A DNA stretch of 64,000 nt from a virus, in IMG/VR virus record IMGVR_UViG_3300005529_000009, positions 1 to 64,000 of that record. The stretch is one strand, 5' to 3'. The notes beneath the pieces were generated by a model. The model had not been told where the DNA came from. It saw only the letters and a program-made list of their open reading frames with translations, and made no database searches. Positions 48,366-55,490 of the stretch are shown piece by piece. The translations under genes were made by a program, and so were the position numbers. The first letter of the stretch is position 1. Every line of letters starts with the position of its first letter.

Positions 48366-48879
48366 GCGATAACGAATGCCACTTACCTGGCTTTGGTGAC
48401 TCGCAGTAGAACAGCAGATGTGAAATCCAGATGCCTCCATCGCCCCACTTCCAATCCGCTTCATCGGCGGTTTCACTGATAGCCACACAGCGTTCGTAAT
48501 GCTTGTTTCCGATCGGAACAAAAGCCTTCGCGCGACGACCAGGTGAGCGGTCTACGAATCGCGTCAGCCGTTGCATCTTCGGCATGGCTGCATAGCGGCG
48601 CTGGGTCGCTAGCCTGTTCCGCTCCGCATCGCATGCGTCCACCACTTCAGCGATCGTCGGCGGCCACTTGGTGCGCCGCTGCAAGCCCTTTCGCGGGTCC
48701 GTCACAGCGATAATCACATCGTCCTCGTAGCCTTCCAGAACCACGCCAAGCTGCACAACGAACCCCTCTGGATCAGCAAAATCATCCTTTCGGTAGGCTG
48801 AGAAAAGGATTTTCACTTGGCGCTTGATCAGCGTCGCCTTCAGGGAGTTTGTCGATCGCGTCGAGGATAGAGCGTCCAT
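48355..48879 (-). CDS. Replication-region protein, 174 aa
   Basis: Homology-like core: QVKILFSAYRKDDFADPEGF, VIIAVTDPRKGLQRRTKWPP and TIAEVVDACDAERNRLATQR. I recognise it as a conserved partner following DnaD-like replication proteins in rhizobial phages, possibly a helicase-loading or inhibitor-like protein. The ATG 48879 gives a long overlap with the upstream gene; GTG 48816 (VKILFSAYR) is an alternative start. Confidence 0.6.
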   Translation of the reverse strand: MDALSSTRSTNSLKATLIKRQVKILFSAYRKDDFADPEGFVVQLGVVLEGYEDDVIIAVTDPRKGLQRRTKWPPTIAEVVDACDAERNRLATQRRYAAMPKMQRLTRFVDRSPGRRAKAFVPIGNKHYERCVAISETADEADWKWGDGGIWISHLLFYCESPKPGKWHSLSHGS

Positions 48880-49588
48880 TGCCGTTAACTCGTTGTGTGG
48901 GTTGCATTTGCAGCGGCGAACGGCACCAATTGCGCCACGCCGCATTCCAATCGGCGTAGGTTTTTTTATGCGCCTTCGCGTAGTCGAAAAACCGTTGAAT
49001 TTCTTGGTTTATTCGCGATTCCGGCCAACCCATTGAGCGCGGCAATTCACGATCAGGGTTGAAAATGGCCGGCAATTGCGTTTTTGGTTTTCGCCGCCCA
49101 CTAGCTTGCTCCTCTTGAGTTTCCTCTAGGTCCAAAGAGGTAGCCGAGGAAGAGCTAGAAACTATATTCCATTGGGCTTTATCCTCCCCGTTATCGGGTG
49201 GCTTAAGAGGGGGGTTAACCCCCCCGTTATGGGCAGACTTTAATTTGGGATTACCGCCCCCTTTACCGTTCTCGCGATCCTGTTGCTCTCTGAGGTTATC
49301 CCGCACCATTCGACGCGAATAAATAATACCGTCCTCCGTTCGGCTGAACACTCCATGCTTTTCAAGCTCGCTCATAGCTTTCTTCACTTCGGCTACAGGA
49401 CGAGCGAGTTGCAGCGCGAGTTCATCTATCGGCATGTCGCCGCCCTCAAAGACCAGATGACCGTATGGCTCGGCTTCGTGCATGTATGTCATTAGGTCGA
49501 TCCAAAGCCCGCGCGCGGACAAGGAACACCGGCGTAACTGTTTGTCTCGCCAGTCGGCGACATAGAACTTGAGCCAGGGTCGAATCAA
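48782..49588 (-). CDS. Replication initiator-like protein with winged helix
   Basis: 268 residues from TTG 49588, which overlaps the HNH stop as TTGA and has GGGAG seven bases ahead. The N-terminus LIRPWLKFYVADWRDKQLRR and LWIDLMTYMHEAEPYGHLVF is that of phage replication proteins with a winged-helix domain (DELALQLARPVAEVKKAMSE). A low-complexity Asn/Ser/Glu linker follows, then a DnaD-like helical C-terminus (FDYAKAHKKTYADWNAAWRN). Probably opens the phage origin or loads helicase. Confidence 0.75.
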   Translation of the reverse strand: MIRPWLKFYVADWRDKQLRRCSLSARGLWIDLMTYMHEAEPYGHLVFEGGDMPIDELALQLARPVAEVKKAMSELEKHGVFSRTEDGIIYSRRMVRDNLREQQDRENGKGGGNPKLKSAHNGGVNPPLKPPDNGEDKAQWNIVSSSSSATSLDLEETQEEQASGRRKPKTQLPAIFNPDRELPRSMGWPESRINQEIQRFFDYAKAHKKTYADWNAAWRNWCRSPLQMQPTQRVNGNGRSILDAIDKLPEGDADQAPSENPFLSLPKG

Positions 49589-49914
49589 AAAGCCGCTCCC
49601 TTCGCGGAGTTGCACGGCGAACAAAGTGGCTGAAGGTTATAGATACAGTCACATCCACCACGGGAAACTGGGTGGATATGGTCTTTGACCAAGGGTAAAT
49701 CTGTGCGACCGCATTCAACGCATTTGGCTATCTTATCTCTCAAGGCGATCCATTCTTGCTTAGTGTGAGTTCCGCGCGCTCGCGCTTGAGCCATTCGGAA
49801 TTTACGCCAATCACTTGGCGTGCAATTCCAAGGTTGTACTTTCCCATCGTAGCCATAGGCCCTGACAGGAAATTCTTCGCTCAACGGCCAGGGAGGCGTC
49901 CAAGGACGGTTCAT
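49585..49914 (-). CDS. HNH endonuclease
   Basis: 109 residues. CVECGRTDLPLVKDHIHPVS with GGCDCIYNLQPLCSPCNSAK holds two Cys-x2-Cys pairs, the catalytic His in DHIHP and the Asn, the canonical zinc-stabilised HNH (McrA-type) finger. It differs from the three AP2-type HNH proteins and looks like a resident phage nuclease, perhaps used in replication or packaging. Confidence 0.85.
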   Translation of the reverse strand: MNRPWTPPWPLSEEFPVRAYGYDGKVQPWNCTPSDWRKFRMAQARARGTHTKQEWIALRDKIAKCVECGRTDLPLVKDHIHPVSRGGCDCIYNLQPLCSPCNSAKGAAF

Positions 49915-50318
49915 GCTTTAAGGACTCTCTCCAGTTCGATAAGCTCGCGATCAAGCGCTTCATCGGTTTTCCGAAGCGCAGCAATTTTTCTAAATGCGTG
50001 AAGGCAGGTGGTATGGTCCCGCCCTCCTAAGCCCCTGCCCATTTGCGGAAAGCTCATCGGCGTTAGAGTGCGCGCGAGATAGAACGCCACATGCCGAGGC
50101 CGTAGACATTCAAAAGTCCGACGCACACTCACCAGGTCGTGATATGTCACATCATAAAATCTACAAACCGCATCAGCGATTTGCTTGAGCGTCGGATATG
50201 GCCGCTCCGGCTCTTTCCTAAGTTCTGCTATTTCAGCAGAAAGTGCCGCAATGACGCCTTGGCTCAATTCCAGCTTCCTTTTCGTAATAGCCAATTCCTC
50301 TTCCAGCGATGCGGGCAT
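49911..50318 (-). CDS. DnaA domain IV protein (DNA-binding half only)
   Basis: 135 residues from ATG 50318 (TGATG). The C-terminal half is an almost canonical DnaA domain IV: IADAVCRFYDVTYHDLVSVR, RPRHVAFYLARTLTPMSFPQ and GRGLGGRDHTTCLHAFRKI, including the GGRDHTT signature that reads DnaA boxes. The N-terminal part is a coiled coil (EEELAITKRKLELSQGVIAA) in place of the AAA+ ATPase. It could compete with or recruit host DnaA at DnaA boxes. Confidence 0.85.
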   Translation of the reverse strand: MPASLEEELAITKRKLELSQGVIAALSAEIAELRKEPERPYPTLKQIADAVCRFYDVTYHDLVSVRRTFECLRPRHVAFYLARTLTPMSFPQMGRGLGGRDHTTCLHAFRKIAALRKTDEALDRELIELERVLKA

Positions 50319-50566
50319 CACTCCACCACCCAATCAATCTCCGGCACCAGATTGTCACACAACGGCCGGATGTCCTTCATTGTCGGCTTGCAGACACACT
50401 CATCACTCACCTGGCACCACGTGTAGGCTATCTCCTCCCAGCTCTTGGCTTGATGCTGGAGATAGGTGATTTCAGTCTGTGCTCGCTTTAAGCGGATGTG
50501 CTCAAAGAGGAATAGTGTTGTTTGCCCAATTAAAGCCAGAGCAATGAGCGTGAGTGCGAAGGTCAC
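50318..50566 (-). CDS. Single-TM protein with Cys-rich periplasmic tail, 82 aa
   Basis: Start GTG 50566 overlaps the GcrA stop as GTGA. One N-terminal TM helix (TFALTLIALALIGQTTLFLF) is followed by a short coiled coil and YTWCQVSDECVCKPTMKDIR with four cysteines in total. Function unknown. Confidence 0.55.
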   Translation of the reverse strand: MTFALTLIALALIGQTTLFLFEHIRLKRAQTEITYLQHQAKSWEEIAYTWCQVSDECVCKPTMKDIRPLCDNLVPEIDWVVE

Positions 50567-51210
50567 CTGAATCCCCACGGCACATACGAATCATGCCGAT
50601 ACGCGGTCCTGGTATGATTCAAACAGTACGGCCGACCGCTGGTCATGTCGGCGGTCGGACAACCGCAAAAGAAAAAGTCGGGTTGCCCCGGCTCGCCATA
50701 GGGAAACCGGCAGCTACAGTTCTCCAACTCCATCAGCGTCTTGCGTTGGGAAACTGGAATGTCAGCGGGGGAAAGATTTTCCTCGACCGGCAGGAAAACA
50801 GAATCGATTATTCGGTGAGAATACGCACCCCACCGGATCAACCGTTGCACCTTTTCAGGCTGCGCTCTCTTGACTCTGACTTTCTTCGGTCGTGCTTCCA
50901 GCTTTTTTATCTTTTCGGATACACGCTCCGGCCGGATGCCTAATGCCAAAGCAATTTCTGTAACTGATTTTCCTTCGGCTTTAAGTTCTTTGAGAAGTTT
51001 AACCCGATCCGGGAACCAAATGCTCTTGACGACATTAGCTAGTCGTATGCCTCGCCTATTACATTGGCCGATGATAGCGTTCCTCGAGACGCCCATTTCC
51101 CGGCCGATTTCGCTGGCAGACAATCCCTGCTCAGCAAAAATCTTTAGCTGATTGATCCTCTCATCGGACCAGGTGACACGTAAGTCTCTTGGCTCGTAGG
51201 CGAGCGCCAT
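50563..51210 (-). CDS. GcrA-family cell-cycle regulator homologue
   Basis: 215 residues. The N-terminus VTWSDERINQLKIFAEQGLS and ASEIGREMGVSRNAIIGQCN RRG is the GcrA DNA-binding helix-turn-helix (family W-T/S-D-E-R-V/I). A second HTH follows (RVKLLKELKAEGKSVTEIAL). The C-terminus carries NCSCRFPYGEPGQPDFFFCG and GRPYCLNHTRTAY, the metal-binding sigma70-interaction region of GcrA. Host GcrA binds RNA polymerase sigma70 and activates promoters at methylated sites. Probably reprograms host transcription. Confidence 0.85.
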   Translation of the reverse strand: MALAYEPRDLRVTWSDERINQLKIFAEQGLSASEIGREMGVSRNAIIGQCNRRGIRLANVVKSIWFPDRVKLLKELKAEGKSVTEIALALGIRPERVSEKIKKLEARPKKVRVKRAQPEKVQRLIRWGAYSHRIIDSVFLPVEENLSPADIPVSQRKTLMELENCSCRFPYGEPGQPDFFFCGCPTADMTSGRPYCLNHTRTAYRHDSYVPWGFR

Positions 51211-51273
51211 AGCCCCTCTCTGTCCGGCCCCTCAGCCGGGGTTAATTAACTCAGGCCGTTTTAACTGCTAGAA

Positions 51274-51654
51274 TTATCCATCGACTTCACACAGGTTTCT
51301 GAACGCAAACTCAAAACTCGTCAGTTCAAGGTCTAGTAGGCTGTCCTTTGTTCGGAGTTGTTCGATTATTCGAATACCGCGCAGAACGGTCGTGCTCCTT
51401 CGATCAAACCTTCGCGCGATAGCCGGATAGGTAAGTCCCGTTAGTTCCTTAGCCAGATACATCGCTATTCTTCGCGCCCGCACGATTTTCTTGTGGCGCT
51501 CTTTGGATTCGATGTCGGCTAGAGGAATCCAATAATATGCCGCTACCGCCCGCTTTATTTGTTTGATGGACAATGGAGCGACACAATTGACGGCAATCTG
51601 CGGCGGGATGCCCAAGAGCTTGTGCCATTCGATGTGCGTGGTGTGGAGGCTCAT
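51274..51654 (-). CDS. Second DnaA domain IV-like protein
   Basis: 126 residues from ATG 51654 (ATGA overlap with the methyltransferase stop). SIKQIKRAVAAYYWIPLADI, RARRIAMYLAKELTGLTYPA and FDRRSTTVLRGIRIIEQL follow the DnaA domain IV plan (R-x-I-A-M-Y-L-x-x-x-L-T). The box-reading signature is changed from GGRDHTTV to DRRSTTVL, so it should recognise a different sequence. No ATPase part. Confidence 0.8.
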   Translation of the reverse strand: MSLHTTHIEWHKLLGIPPQIAVNCVAPLSIKQIKRAVAAYYWIPLADIESKERHKKIVRARRIAMYLAKELTGLTYPAIARRFDRRSTTVLRGIRIIEQLRTKDSLLDLELTSFEFAFRNLCEVDG

Positions 51655-52379
51655 TGCGGCCTCACAAAAGGATGGGCCAGCACTTGGGGAATGCTGGCCC
51701 GCTGCCGCCTGCTGTTTTCGAGGGGCTGGCGACAGGTCAGGATAGAATTGAGTGCAGCACGGCCAATGTAATCGGCATATGCTGGCGGTATTGCTTGCGA
51801 CAACTCCATGCCGCTCATCCAATCAATGTCCATCGCTTGCCGCCGCTCTTCAGTCGAATAATCCTGGGTATTGGTTTTCCGCCGGCGATCACGCCCGTGG
51901 CCTCCATAAACGCCAATAACACGCGCTCGTTGACCATGGCGGCAGAAACGGATCGGTATTAGAAAGTTTGCTTCAATGTGGCGATGTCGCCAGATCTCGG
52001 CGTCGTCTGTGCCGAGGTCAAATTGCGTTCCGCAAAGCATGATGGAAGATCGCAACGGTGCCCCGACCACATTTTCTATTGCGAACAGCTTGCCGCTCGT
52101 CTCCAGAAGATCTCTGGTCGGCGGAATCAAATCAGGGTGCTTCTTGGCATTCCATGCGGATTTGAGATCTGAATGCGCCTGGCACGGCGGACTCGCCCAA
52201 ATGAAATCGAACTCATCCAGGTTAAGCGGCGGCCGTAGAGCGTCGGCTTGTATGAAAGCATCGCCGCAATATCGTCGCTGCGGCTTGATATCGATCCCGG
52301 TAACGTGGAAGCCCGCACGCTGCAGACCTTTGGTCGCGCCACCCGCACCGCAAAAAAGATCGAGGGCGCGGGGTTTCAT
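51651..52379 (-). CDS. DNA (cytosine-5) methyltransferase
   Basis: 242 residues from ATG 52379. Motif I ALDLFCGAGGATKGLQRAGF, then VTGIDI, motif IV ASPPCQAHSDL with the catalytic Cys near residue 66, motif VI FAIENV, and the late motif SQAIPPAYADYIG. Short for the family, with a small target-recognition region. No cognate restriction enzyme is next to it, so it is an orphan: protection from host restriction or regulation of promoters. It lies beside GcrA and DnaA-type genes. Confidence 0.9.
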   Translation of the reverse strand: MKPRALDLFCGAGGATKGLQRAGFHVTGIDIKPQRRYCGDAFIQADALRPPLNLDEFDFIWASPPCQAHSDLKSAWNAKKHPDLIPPTRDLLETSGKLFAIENVVGAPLRSSIMLCGTQFDLGTDDAEIWRHRHIEANFLIPIRFCRHGQRARVIGVYGGHGRDRRRKTNTQDYSTEERRQAMDIDWMSGMELSQAIPPAYADYIGRAALNSILTCRQPLENSRRQRASIPQVLAHPFVRPQ

Positions 52380-52466
52380 GCGATGCCCTCGCAATAGGAT
52401 CGGCGGAGCGGTAGGCCGCGAGTGGCCTGCTCCTGTCGGGAGTGGAAGCCCCGCCCCGCCGAACTG

Positions 52467-52832
52467 TTATTTCCAGAGAGTGGATAGAATATTCCTGGCC
52501 TGACAGACCAACAGCCACCACCGTACATCGCTGTTGCGCATGATGTACTCGAGGACACGCGGCCCGTCGTCAGTGCGAAGCAATAATGCGAGAACTCTAG
52601 CCGGTGGCTCGCTTTCGGCAGCAGCCCAAGCCCGGCAGGTTCGTTCGCTGTATCCGGTGTGATTGTGAATGTGGGCTGGGACTTTGAATTGCCACAGCTC
52701 TCGCGCCATGACTGCAAACCATTCGGCCTGCGGCAGGATCTTGCCACGATCGGGTAAAGCCGAACTGTTGCGGCATGATTCCGCCGCGGATTTGGTTGCA
52801 GCAACATCAACCTTGCCTAAAGGTTCAGACAT
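52467..52832 (-). CDS. HTH-like phage protein, 121 aa
   Basis: Start ATG 52832 (MSEPLGKVDVAATKSAAESC). HIHNHTGYSERTCRAWAAAE forms a plausible helix-turn-helix for DNA binding, followed by ARVLALLLRTDDGPRVLEYI. I recognise the segment pattern of phage transcriptional regulators that follow Cro-like genes in rhizobial phages. Could be a CII-like or antiterminator-type early regulator, not shown. Confidence 0.55.
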   Translation of the reverse strand: MSEPLGKVDVAATKSAAESCRNSSALPDRGKILPQAEWFAVMARELWQFKVPAHIHNHTGYSERTCRAWAAAESEPPARVLALLLRTDDGPRVLEYIMRNSDVRWWLLVCQARNILSTLWK

Positions 52833-52899
52833 GGAAAACGCCCACCCAGCACACTTACAAAACAAGAAGCCCTTAGTACCGACCACTCAGTCGGCAAAC

Positions 52900-53619
52900 T
52901 CACGCACTCACAAACTCCCGCTTAGCCTTTTCAGCGCGGGCAATAATCAATGCTGTCTCTATAGGTTCGGCTTGACGGCCGATTTTCAGCGCCGCGTCGA
53001 GAATGATGGTCGCTGTCGTCCAGACCTTTCGGGCGTCGGCGGCGTCGGCGGCGTCGGCGGCGTCGGCGGCGGCGTAGGCGGCGGCGTAGGCGGCGTCGGC
53101 GGCGTCGGCGGCGTCGGCGGCGGCGTAGGCGGCGGCGTAGGCGGCGGCGTAGGCGGCGGCGGCGGCGTCGGCGGCGGCGGCTCGCAAAGCATCGCACGCC
53201 TTATTCGCCGCAGCATGCGCTTCAACTCGCGTCTCGACGCGGTCGCAAATCAGCGCATAGTCTTCAAGTCGATGGAGCCGAAGAACAATCGGCAAAATAT
53301 CGCGAACGGTGTGAACAGCAATCAAATCGGCGCGTTGACGTTCAATTGCTTCTGTGTCCGCCGTTCCTGCCAGGCGCACGACAAACGGGGTGAGCAATTC
53401 TTGACGCAGTTCATCAGACATGCGGTCGTTAAGAGCAAGCGCGTAAGCGGAAATCGGCCGAGAAAAGCATTTTGGCAAATCATCAATTTTTCGGACTTCA
53501 CGATACTTGAAACCTGCCACGACCAGCGCAGCTTCATTGATGCACGTCCCGCCATCAGGACCAGGAAATTTGTGCGAACCTTTTAACAAGCGCCATTTCA
53601 GAAGATCATGCAGTTCCAT
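52900..53619 (-). CDS. Conserved phage protein with Ala/Asp/Tyr repeat, 239 aa
   Basis: Start ATG 53619 overlaps the stop of the small membrane gene (TAATG). The N-terminal 130 residues are conserved: MELHDLLKWRLLKGSHKFPG, GGTCINEAALVVAGFKYREV, then SRPISAYALALNDRM and LRQELLTPFVVRLAGTADT. I recognise this family from many rhizobial phages; function unknown. Residues about 150-200 are a DNA-level triplet repeat encoding AADAADAAYAAAYAAADAAD-type Ala helices. Confidence 0.75.
   Translation of the reverse strand: MELHDLLKWRLLKGSHKFPGPDGGTCINEAALVVAGFKYREVRKIDDLPKCFSRPISAYALALNDRMSDELRQELLTPFVVRLAGTADTEAIERQRADLIAVHTVRDILPIVLRLHRLEDYALICDRVETRVEAHAAANKACDALRAAAADAAAAAYAAAYAAAYAAADAADAADAAYAAAYAAADAADAADAADARKVWTTATIILDAALKIGRQAEPIETALIIARAEKAKREFVSA
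53032..53181. repeat. 150-bp GC-rich tandem repeat inside the Ala-repeat gene
   Basis: Units of GGCGTC, GGCGGC and GGCGTA alternate without interruption and never break the reading frame of the minus-strand gene (Ala, Asp and Tyr codons). Such repeats are prone to change in length by slippage in multiples of 3. Confidence 0.85.
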
Positions 53620-53729
53620 TACTCCCCCCAAATGTCCGGCGTGTTTCTCCACAACATCAACGCAACAAACAACATGCTCGGCGTCAGCGCGACCTCAATC
53701 CAAAAGAGGATCGCTTGCGCCGTGGTCAT
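53619..53729 (-). CDS. 36-aa membrane peptide
   Basis: MTTAQAILFWIEVALTPSML followed by FVALMLWRN: one TM helix and a short tail. The stop overlaps the ATG of the next gene (TAATG). First or second gene of the leftward early operon, after the Cro-like gene. Function unknown. Confidence 0.6.
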   Translation of the reverse strand: MTTAQAILFWIEVALTPSMLFVALMLWRNTPDIWGE

Positions 53730-53731
53730 AT

Positions 53732-53758
53732 CGTTTCCAATCCGACATTTTGGAAACG
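53732..53758. repeat. 9-bp-arm inverted repeat between the Cro-like gene and the TM peptide
   Basis: CGTTTCCAA (53732-53740) pairs perfectly with TTGGAAACG (53750-53758) around 9 nt. On the minus strand the T-run lies before, not after, the stem, so it is not a normal terminator. It may be an operator, a processing hairpin or a nut-like element. Confidence 0.45.
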
Positions 53759-53784
53759 GAGAAAAAAACGAGCTGTCACAGCGG

Positions 53785-54045
53785 TCATGACGCGGCTCGC
53801 TGTTCTTCGGAGAGAGGAAGGAAGTCTTCGGCTTTCAAATCGATTTTGTGAGTACGTGCGTATTCGAGCAGCGCAACATGATGCCGCTGCGGAATAAGTC
53901 CATCAGTACCGCCCCTGCCCCGGGCATACTGCCAACTATAGGGAGCCGTTAAACCAGCACCGGTGATCTCTGAAACCTTGGCCTCCCCGCCAAGCTTTTG
54001 AACAATCTCGGAAGCCGGATTAAGCCGTTCTTGCCGCTGTTTCAT
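53785..54045 (-). CDS. Cro-like DNA-binding protein
   Basis: 86 residues. NPASEIVQKLGGEAKVSEIT with GAGLTAPYSWQYARGRGGTD and GLIPQRHHVALLEYARTHKI is a phage helix-turn-helix of the Cro/YdaS-like type that uses IPxxxxxxLL to close the fold. It faces the S24 repressor gene across the operator region. On induction it should block repressor synthesis and permit the leftward operon. Confidence 0.75.
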   Translation of the reverse strand: MKQRQERLNPASEIVQKLGGEAKVSEITGAGLTAPYSWQYARGRGGTDGLIPQRHHVALLEYARTHKIDLKAEDFLPLSEEQRAAS

Positions 54046-54055
54046 GCAGCGGTAA

Positions 54056-54072
54056 TTTCGGATTTTCCGAAA
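54056..54072 (-). promoter_or_regulatory. Operator O1 within the leftward promoter
   Basis: TTTCGGA-TTT-TCCGAAA, a perfect 7-bp-arm palindrome. It sits in the spacer just after a minus-strand TTGACA (54077-54082). Repressor bound here would block the Cro-like promoter. Confidence 0.75.
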
Positions 54073-54076
54073 CGAT

Positions 54077-54082
54077 TGTCAA
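54077..54082 (-). promoter_or_regulatory. -35 box of the leftward promoter
   Basis: Minus-strand TTGACA, a consensus -35. The candidate -10, 17 bp away (GAAATT, 54054-54059), is weak. The order -35, palindrome, -10 is the same as at the rightward promoter at 55563. Confidence 0.55.
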
Positions 54083-54088
54083 GCCAAA

Positions 54089-54104
54089 TTTCGGATATTC
54101 GTAA
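54089..54104. promoter_or_regulatory. Operator-like half site O2
   Basis: TTTCGGATATTCGTAA: the left half matches O1 exactly, the right half only partly. Position between O1 and O3 gives the three-site arrangement of lambdoid operators. Confidence 0.45.
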
Positions 54105-54112
54105 TTGCCGTC

Positions 54113-54129
54113 TTTCTGAAAAACAGAAA
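54113..54129. promoter_or_regulatory. Operator-like palindrome O3
   Basis: TTTCTGAAAAACAGAAA, 17 bp like O1 and fitting TTTCnGAnnnnCnGAAA. It ends nine bases before the repressor ATG at 54139 and could mediate autoregulation. Confidence 0.6.
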
Positions 54130-54138
54130 GAATTGGCA

Positions 54139-54693
54139 ATGGACATTGAAGCGATTGCGGAAGCGTTTAGAAAAACCGGCAAGAAGAAAAGCGACCTCGC
54201 CAAAGTTCTTGGGATCAGCCCATCAGGCGTAACAGACATTCTTGACGGAACGCGAAAGATAAAGCTCCACGAGGCCCCTAAGATTGCCGCCTTCTTCGGG
54301 TGGGGAACCGTCCAGATCGTCGGAATTGTCAGGGCCGGGGGGGAGGCCGTTTATCCCCAAGAGGCCAATCTGGGGCTCGTAAAGGCGATTGACGGCACAG
54401 GACCCAATACCGTGGCAGTCGAAATCCAAGGCACAAGTATGGGAACCGAGCTAGACGGGATGATCGTATACTACAACGATGTGCGACATCCGCCTACCGA
54501 CGATCTCCACCGCCAACTATGCGTTATTGGCCTTTCTGACGAAAGAATTGTCCTCAAAAAGCTCGTCCCGACGCGGCGCAAAAAGTTTTTCAATCTCCTA
54601 TCGACCTCTTCCGATCCGCTTTTGGACAAGGAGGTAGAGTGGGCGGCTAAAATTGTCGGGATTTTACCGTCCAGCTTAGTCAAAATCGATTAG
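54139..54693 (+). CDS. S24 (LexA/CI-type) phage repressor
   Basis: 184 residues. N-terminal helix-turn-helix KKSDLAKVLGISPSGVTDIL; the self-cleavage site candidate is Ala66-Gly67 in IVRAGGEAVY; the catalytic dyad is Ser100 in QGTSMGTE and a Lys at 140 or 141 (RIVLKKLVP). RecA-triggered autocleavage would induce the prophage. ATG 54139 is chosen over the earlier frame because it begins the HTH and lies after O3. It is divergent from the Cro-like gene. Confidence 0.9.
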   Translation: MDIEAIAEAFRKTGKKKSDLAKVLGISPSGVTDILDGTRKIKLHEAPKIAAFFGWGTVQIVGIVRAGGEAVYPQEANLGLVKAIDGTGPNTVAVEIQGTSMGTELDGMIVYYNDVRHPPTDDLHRQLCVIGLSDERIVLKKLVPTRRKKFFNLLSTSSDPLLDKEVEWAAKIVGILPSSLVKID

Positions 54694-54697
54694 ACGT

Positions 54698-55024
54698 ATG
54701 CTCAAATATATTTCAGCAATTTGCCTGTGTTTACAATGGCCTATTCAGCCGGCCTTGGCAGACACTACCGGGAATCGCCTGTTTTCCGATTGTGACACTC
54801 AGGATCATGATTATTCGGCAACGTGGGGGCTTTGCTATGGATACATAGAGGGCGTTTTTGATGCATTGGAAGACGTAATGCCAATGTGCGGCTATGCCGG
54901 AGTAACAGCGCGGCAACTGCACGATATCGTCTATCAATATCTCGAGAGCCACCCAGCGGAACGGCAATTAGACGCCCATTACCTCGTCGCTCGAGCCTTT
55001 AAGCAGGCATTTCCATGCAAATAG
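54698..55024 (+). CDS. Rap1a-like periplasmic immunity protein
   Basis: 108 residues. Signal peptide (CLQWPIQPALADT). The mature protein shows the Rap1a/Tai pattern: a first Cys in NRLFSDCDTQD, ATWGLCYGYIEGVFDALED, MCGYAGVTARQLHDIVYQYL and the closing LVARAFKQAFPCK. Rap1a proteins neutralise peptidoglycan amidase effectors of type VI secretion. Here it lies 4 bp after the repressor gene, so it is likely expressed in the lysogen. Family placement is good; a protective role is inferred. Confidence 0.75.
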   Translation: MLKYISAICLCLQWPIQPALADTTGNRLFSDCDTQDHDYSATWGLCYGYIEGVFDALEDVMPMCGYAGVTARQLHDIVYQYLESHPAERQLDAHYLVARAFKQAFPCK

Positions 55025-55031
55025 TGCGCTC

Positions 55032-55229
55032 ATGGTCGCCAGATTAGGTAACGTTCTCTATTGGTTAGGTTGCGCAGCCGCAACCGCAACTTTTGCCATC
55101 GGTGTGGGAATATGGGTCACGGATAACCCTAGCAATCATCCAGGAACATATTTTCTGGTCATTTTGTTGCTCGCCTGCGTTCCGTGGATCATCGGGCGAG
55201 CTTGCCGCTATGTCCTTGCAGGAACATGA
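55032..55229 (+). CDS. Two-TM membrane protein, 65 aa
   Basis: MVARLGNVLYWLGCAAATAT and GTYFLVILLLACVPWIIGRA form two TM segments with a short periplasmic loop. Similar short proteins are widespread in rhizobia. Cotranscribed with the repressor and the Rap1a-like gene, so possibly another lysogenic conversion gene. Confidence 0.6.
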   Translation: MVARLGNVLYWLGCAAATATFAIGVGIWVTDNPSNHPGTYFLVILLLACVPWIIGRACRYVLAGT

Positions 55230-55232
55230 GAA

Positions 55233-55490
55233 TTGTCACGGTCCACTCGCGTTCGATTCTTTCTTAAACCGAACCTGGCGGCACGATCTCTATTGATCCG
55301 TCTGATCTTTCAATCTTCCTCGTCCCATCCTTCGACCATTGAGTTCGAATTATCCGCGGACGACGCCATGAATTTGATGGACGCCTTGCAAACGGTGCAG
55401 CGCCAGACACGCTGGCGTGCACCCCAGTTTTTCGGTTCCGGGCGCGGGAAGCGCCCGATTTTCCGGATCGTGAAGGACGAGGACGAATAG
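55233..55490 (+). CDS. Hypothetical rhizobial-type protein, 85 aa, TTG start
   Basis: LSRSTRVRFFLKPNLAARSL, then TIEFELSADDAMNLMDALQT and an acidic end (RIVKDEDE). The ordering is of a small protein I recognise from rhizobial genomes. Start TTG 55233 is the only plausible one; an ATG at 55226 is in another phase. A minus-strand frame across the same bases is rejected as a shadow. Confidence 0.5.
   Translation: MSRSTRVRFFLKPNLAARSLLIRLIFQSSSSHPSTIEFELSADDAMNLMDALQTVQRQTRWRAPQFFGSGRGKRPIFRIVKDEDE

Noticed and set aside
53032-53181. Tandem repeat as a CRISPR array
   Set aside because: Units are 6 bp with no spacers and encode a protein in frame.
53732-53758. Inverted repeat as a rho-independent terminator
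   Set aside because: The T-run is on the wrong side of the stem for the minus-strand transcript, and the A-run follows it on the plus strand.
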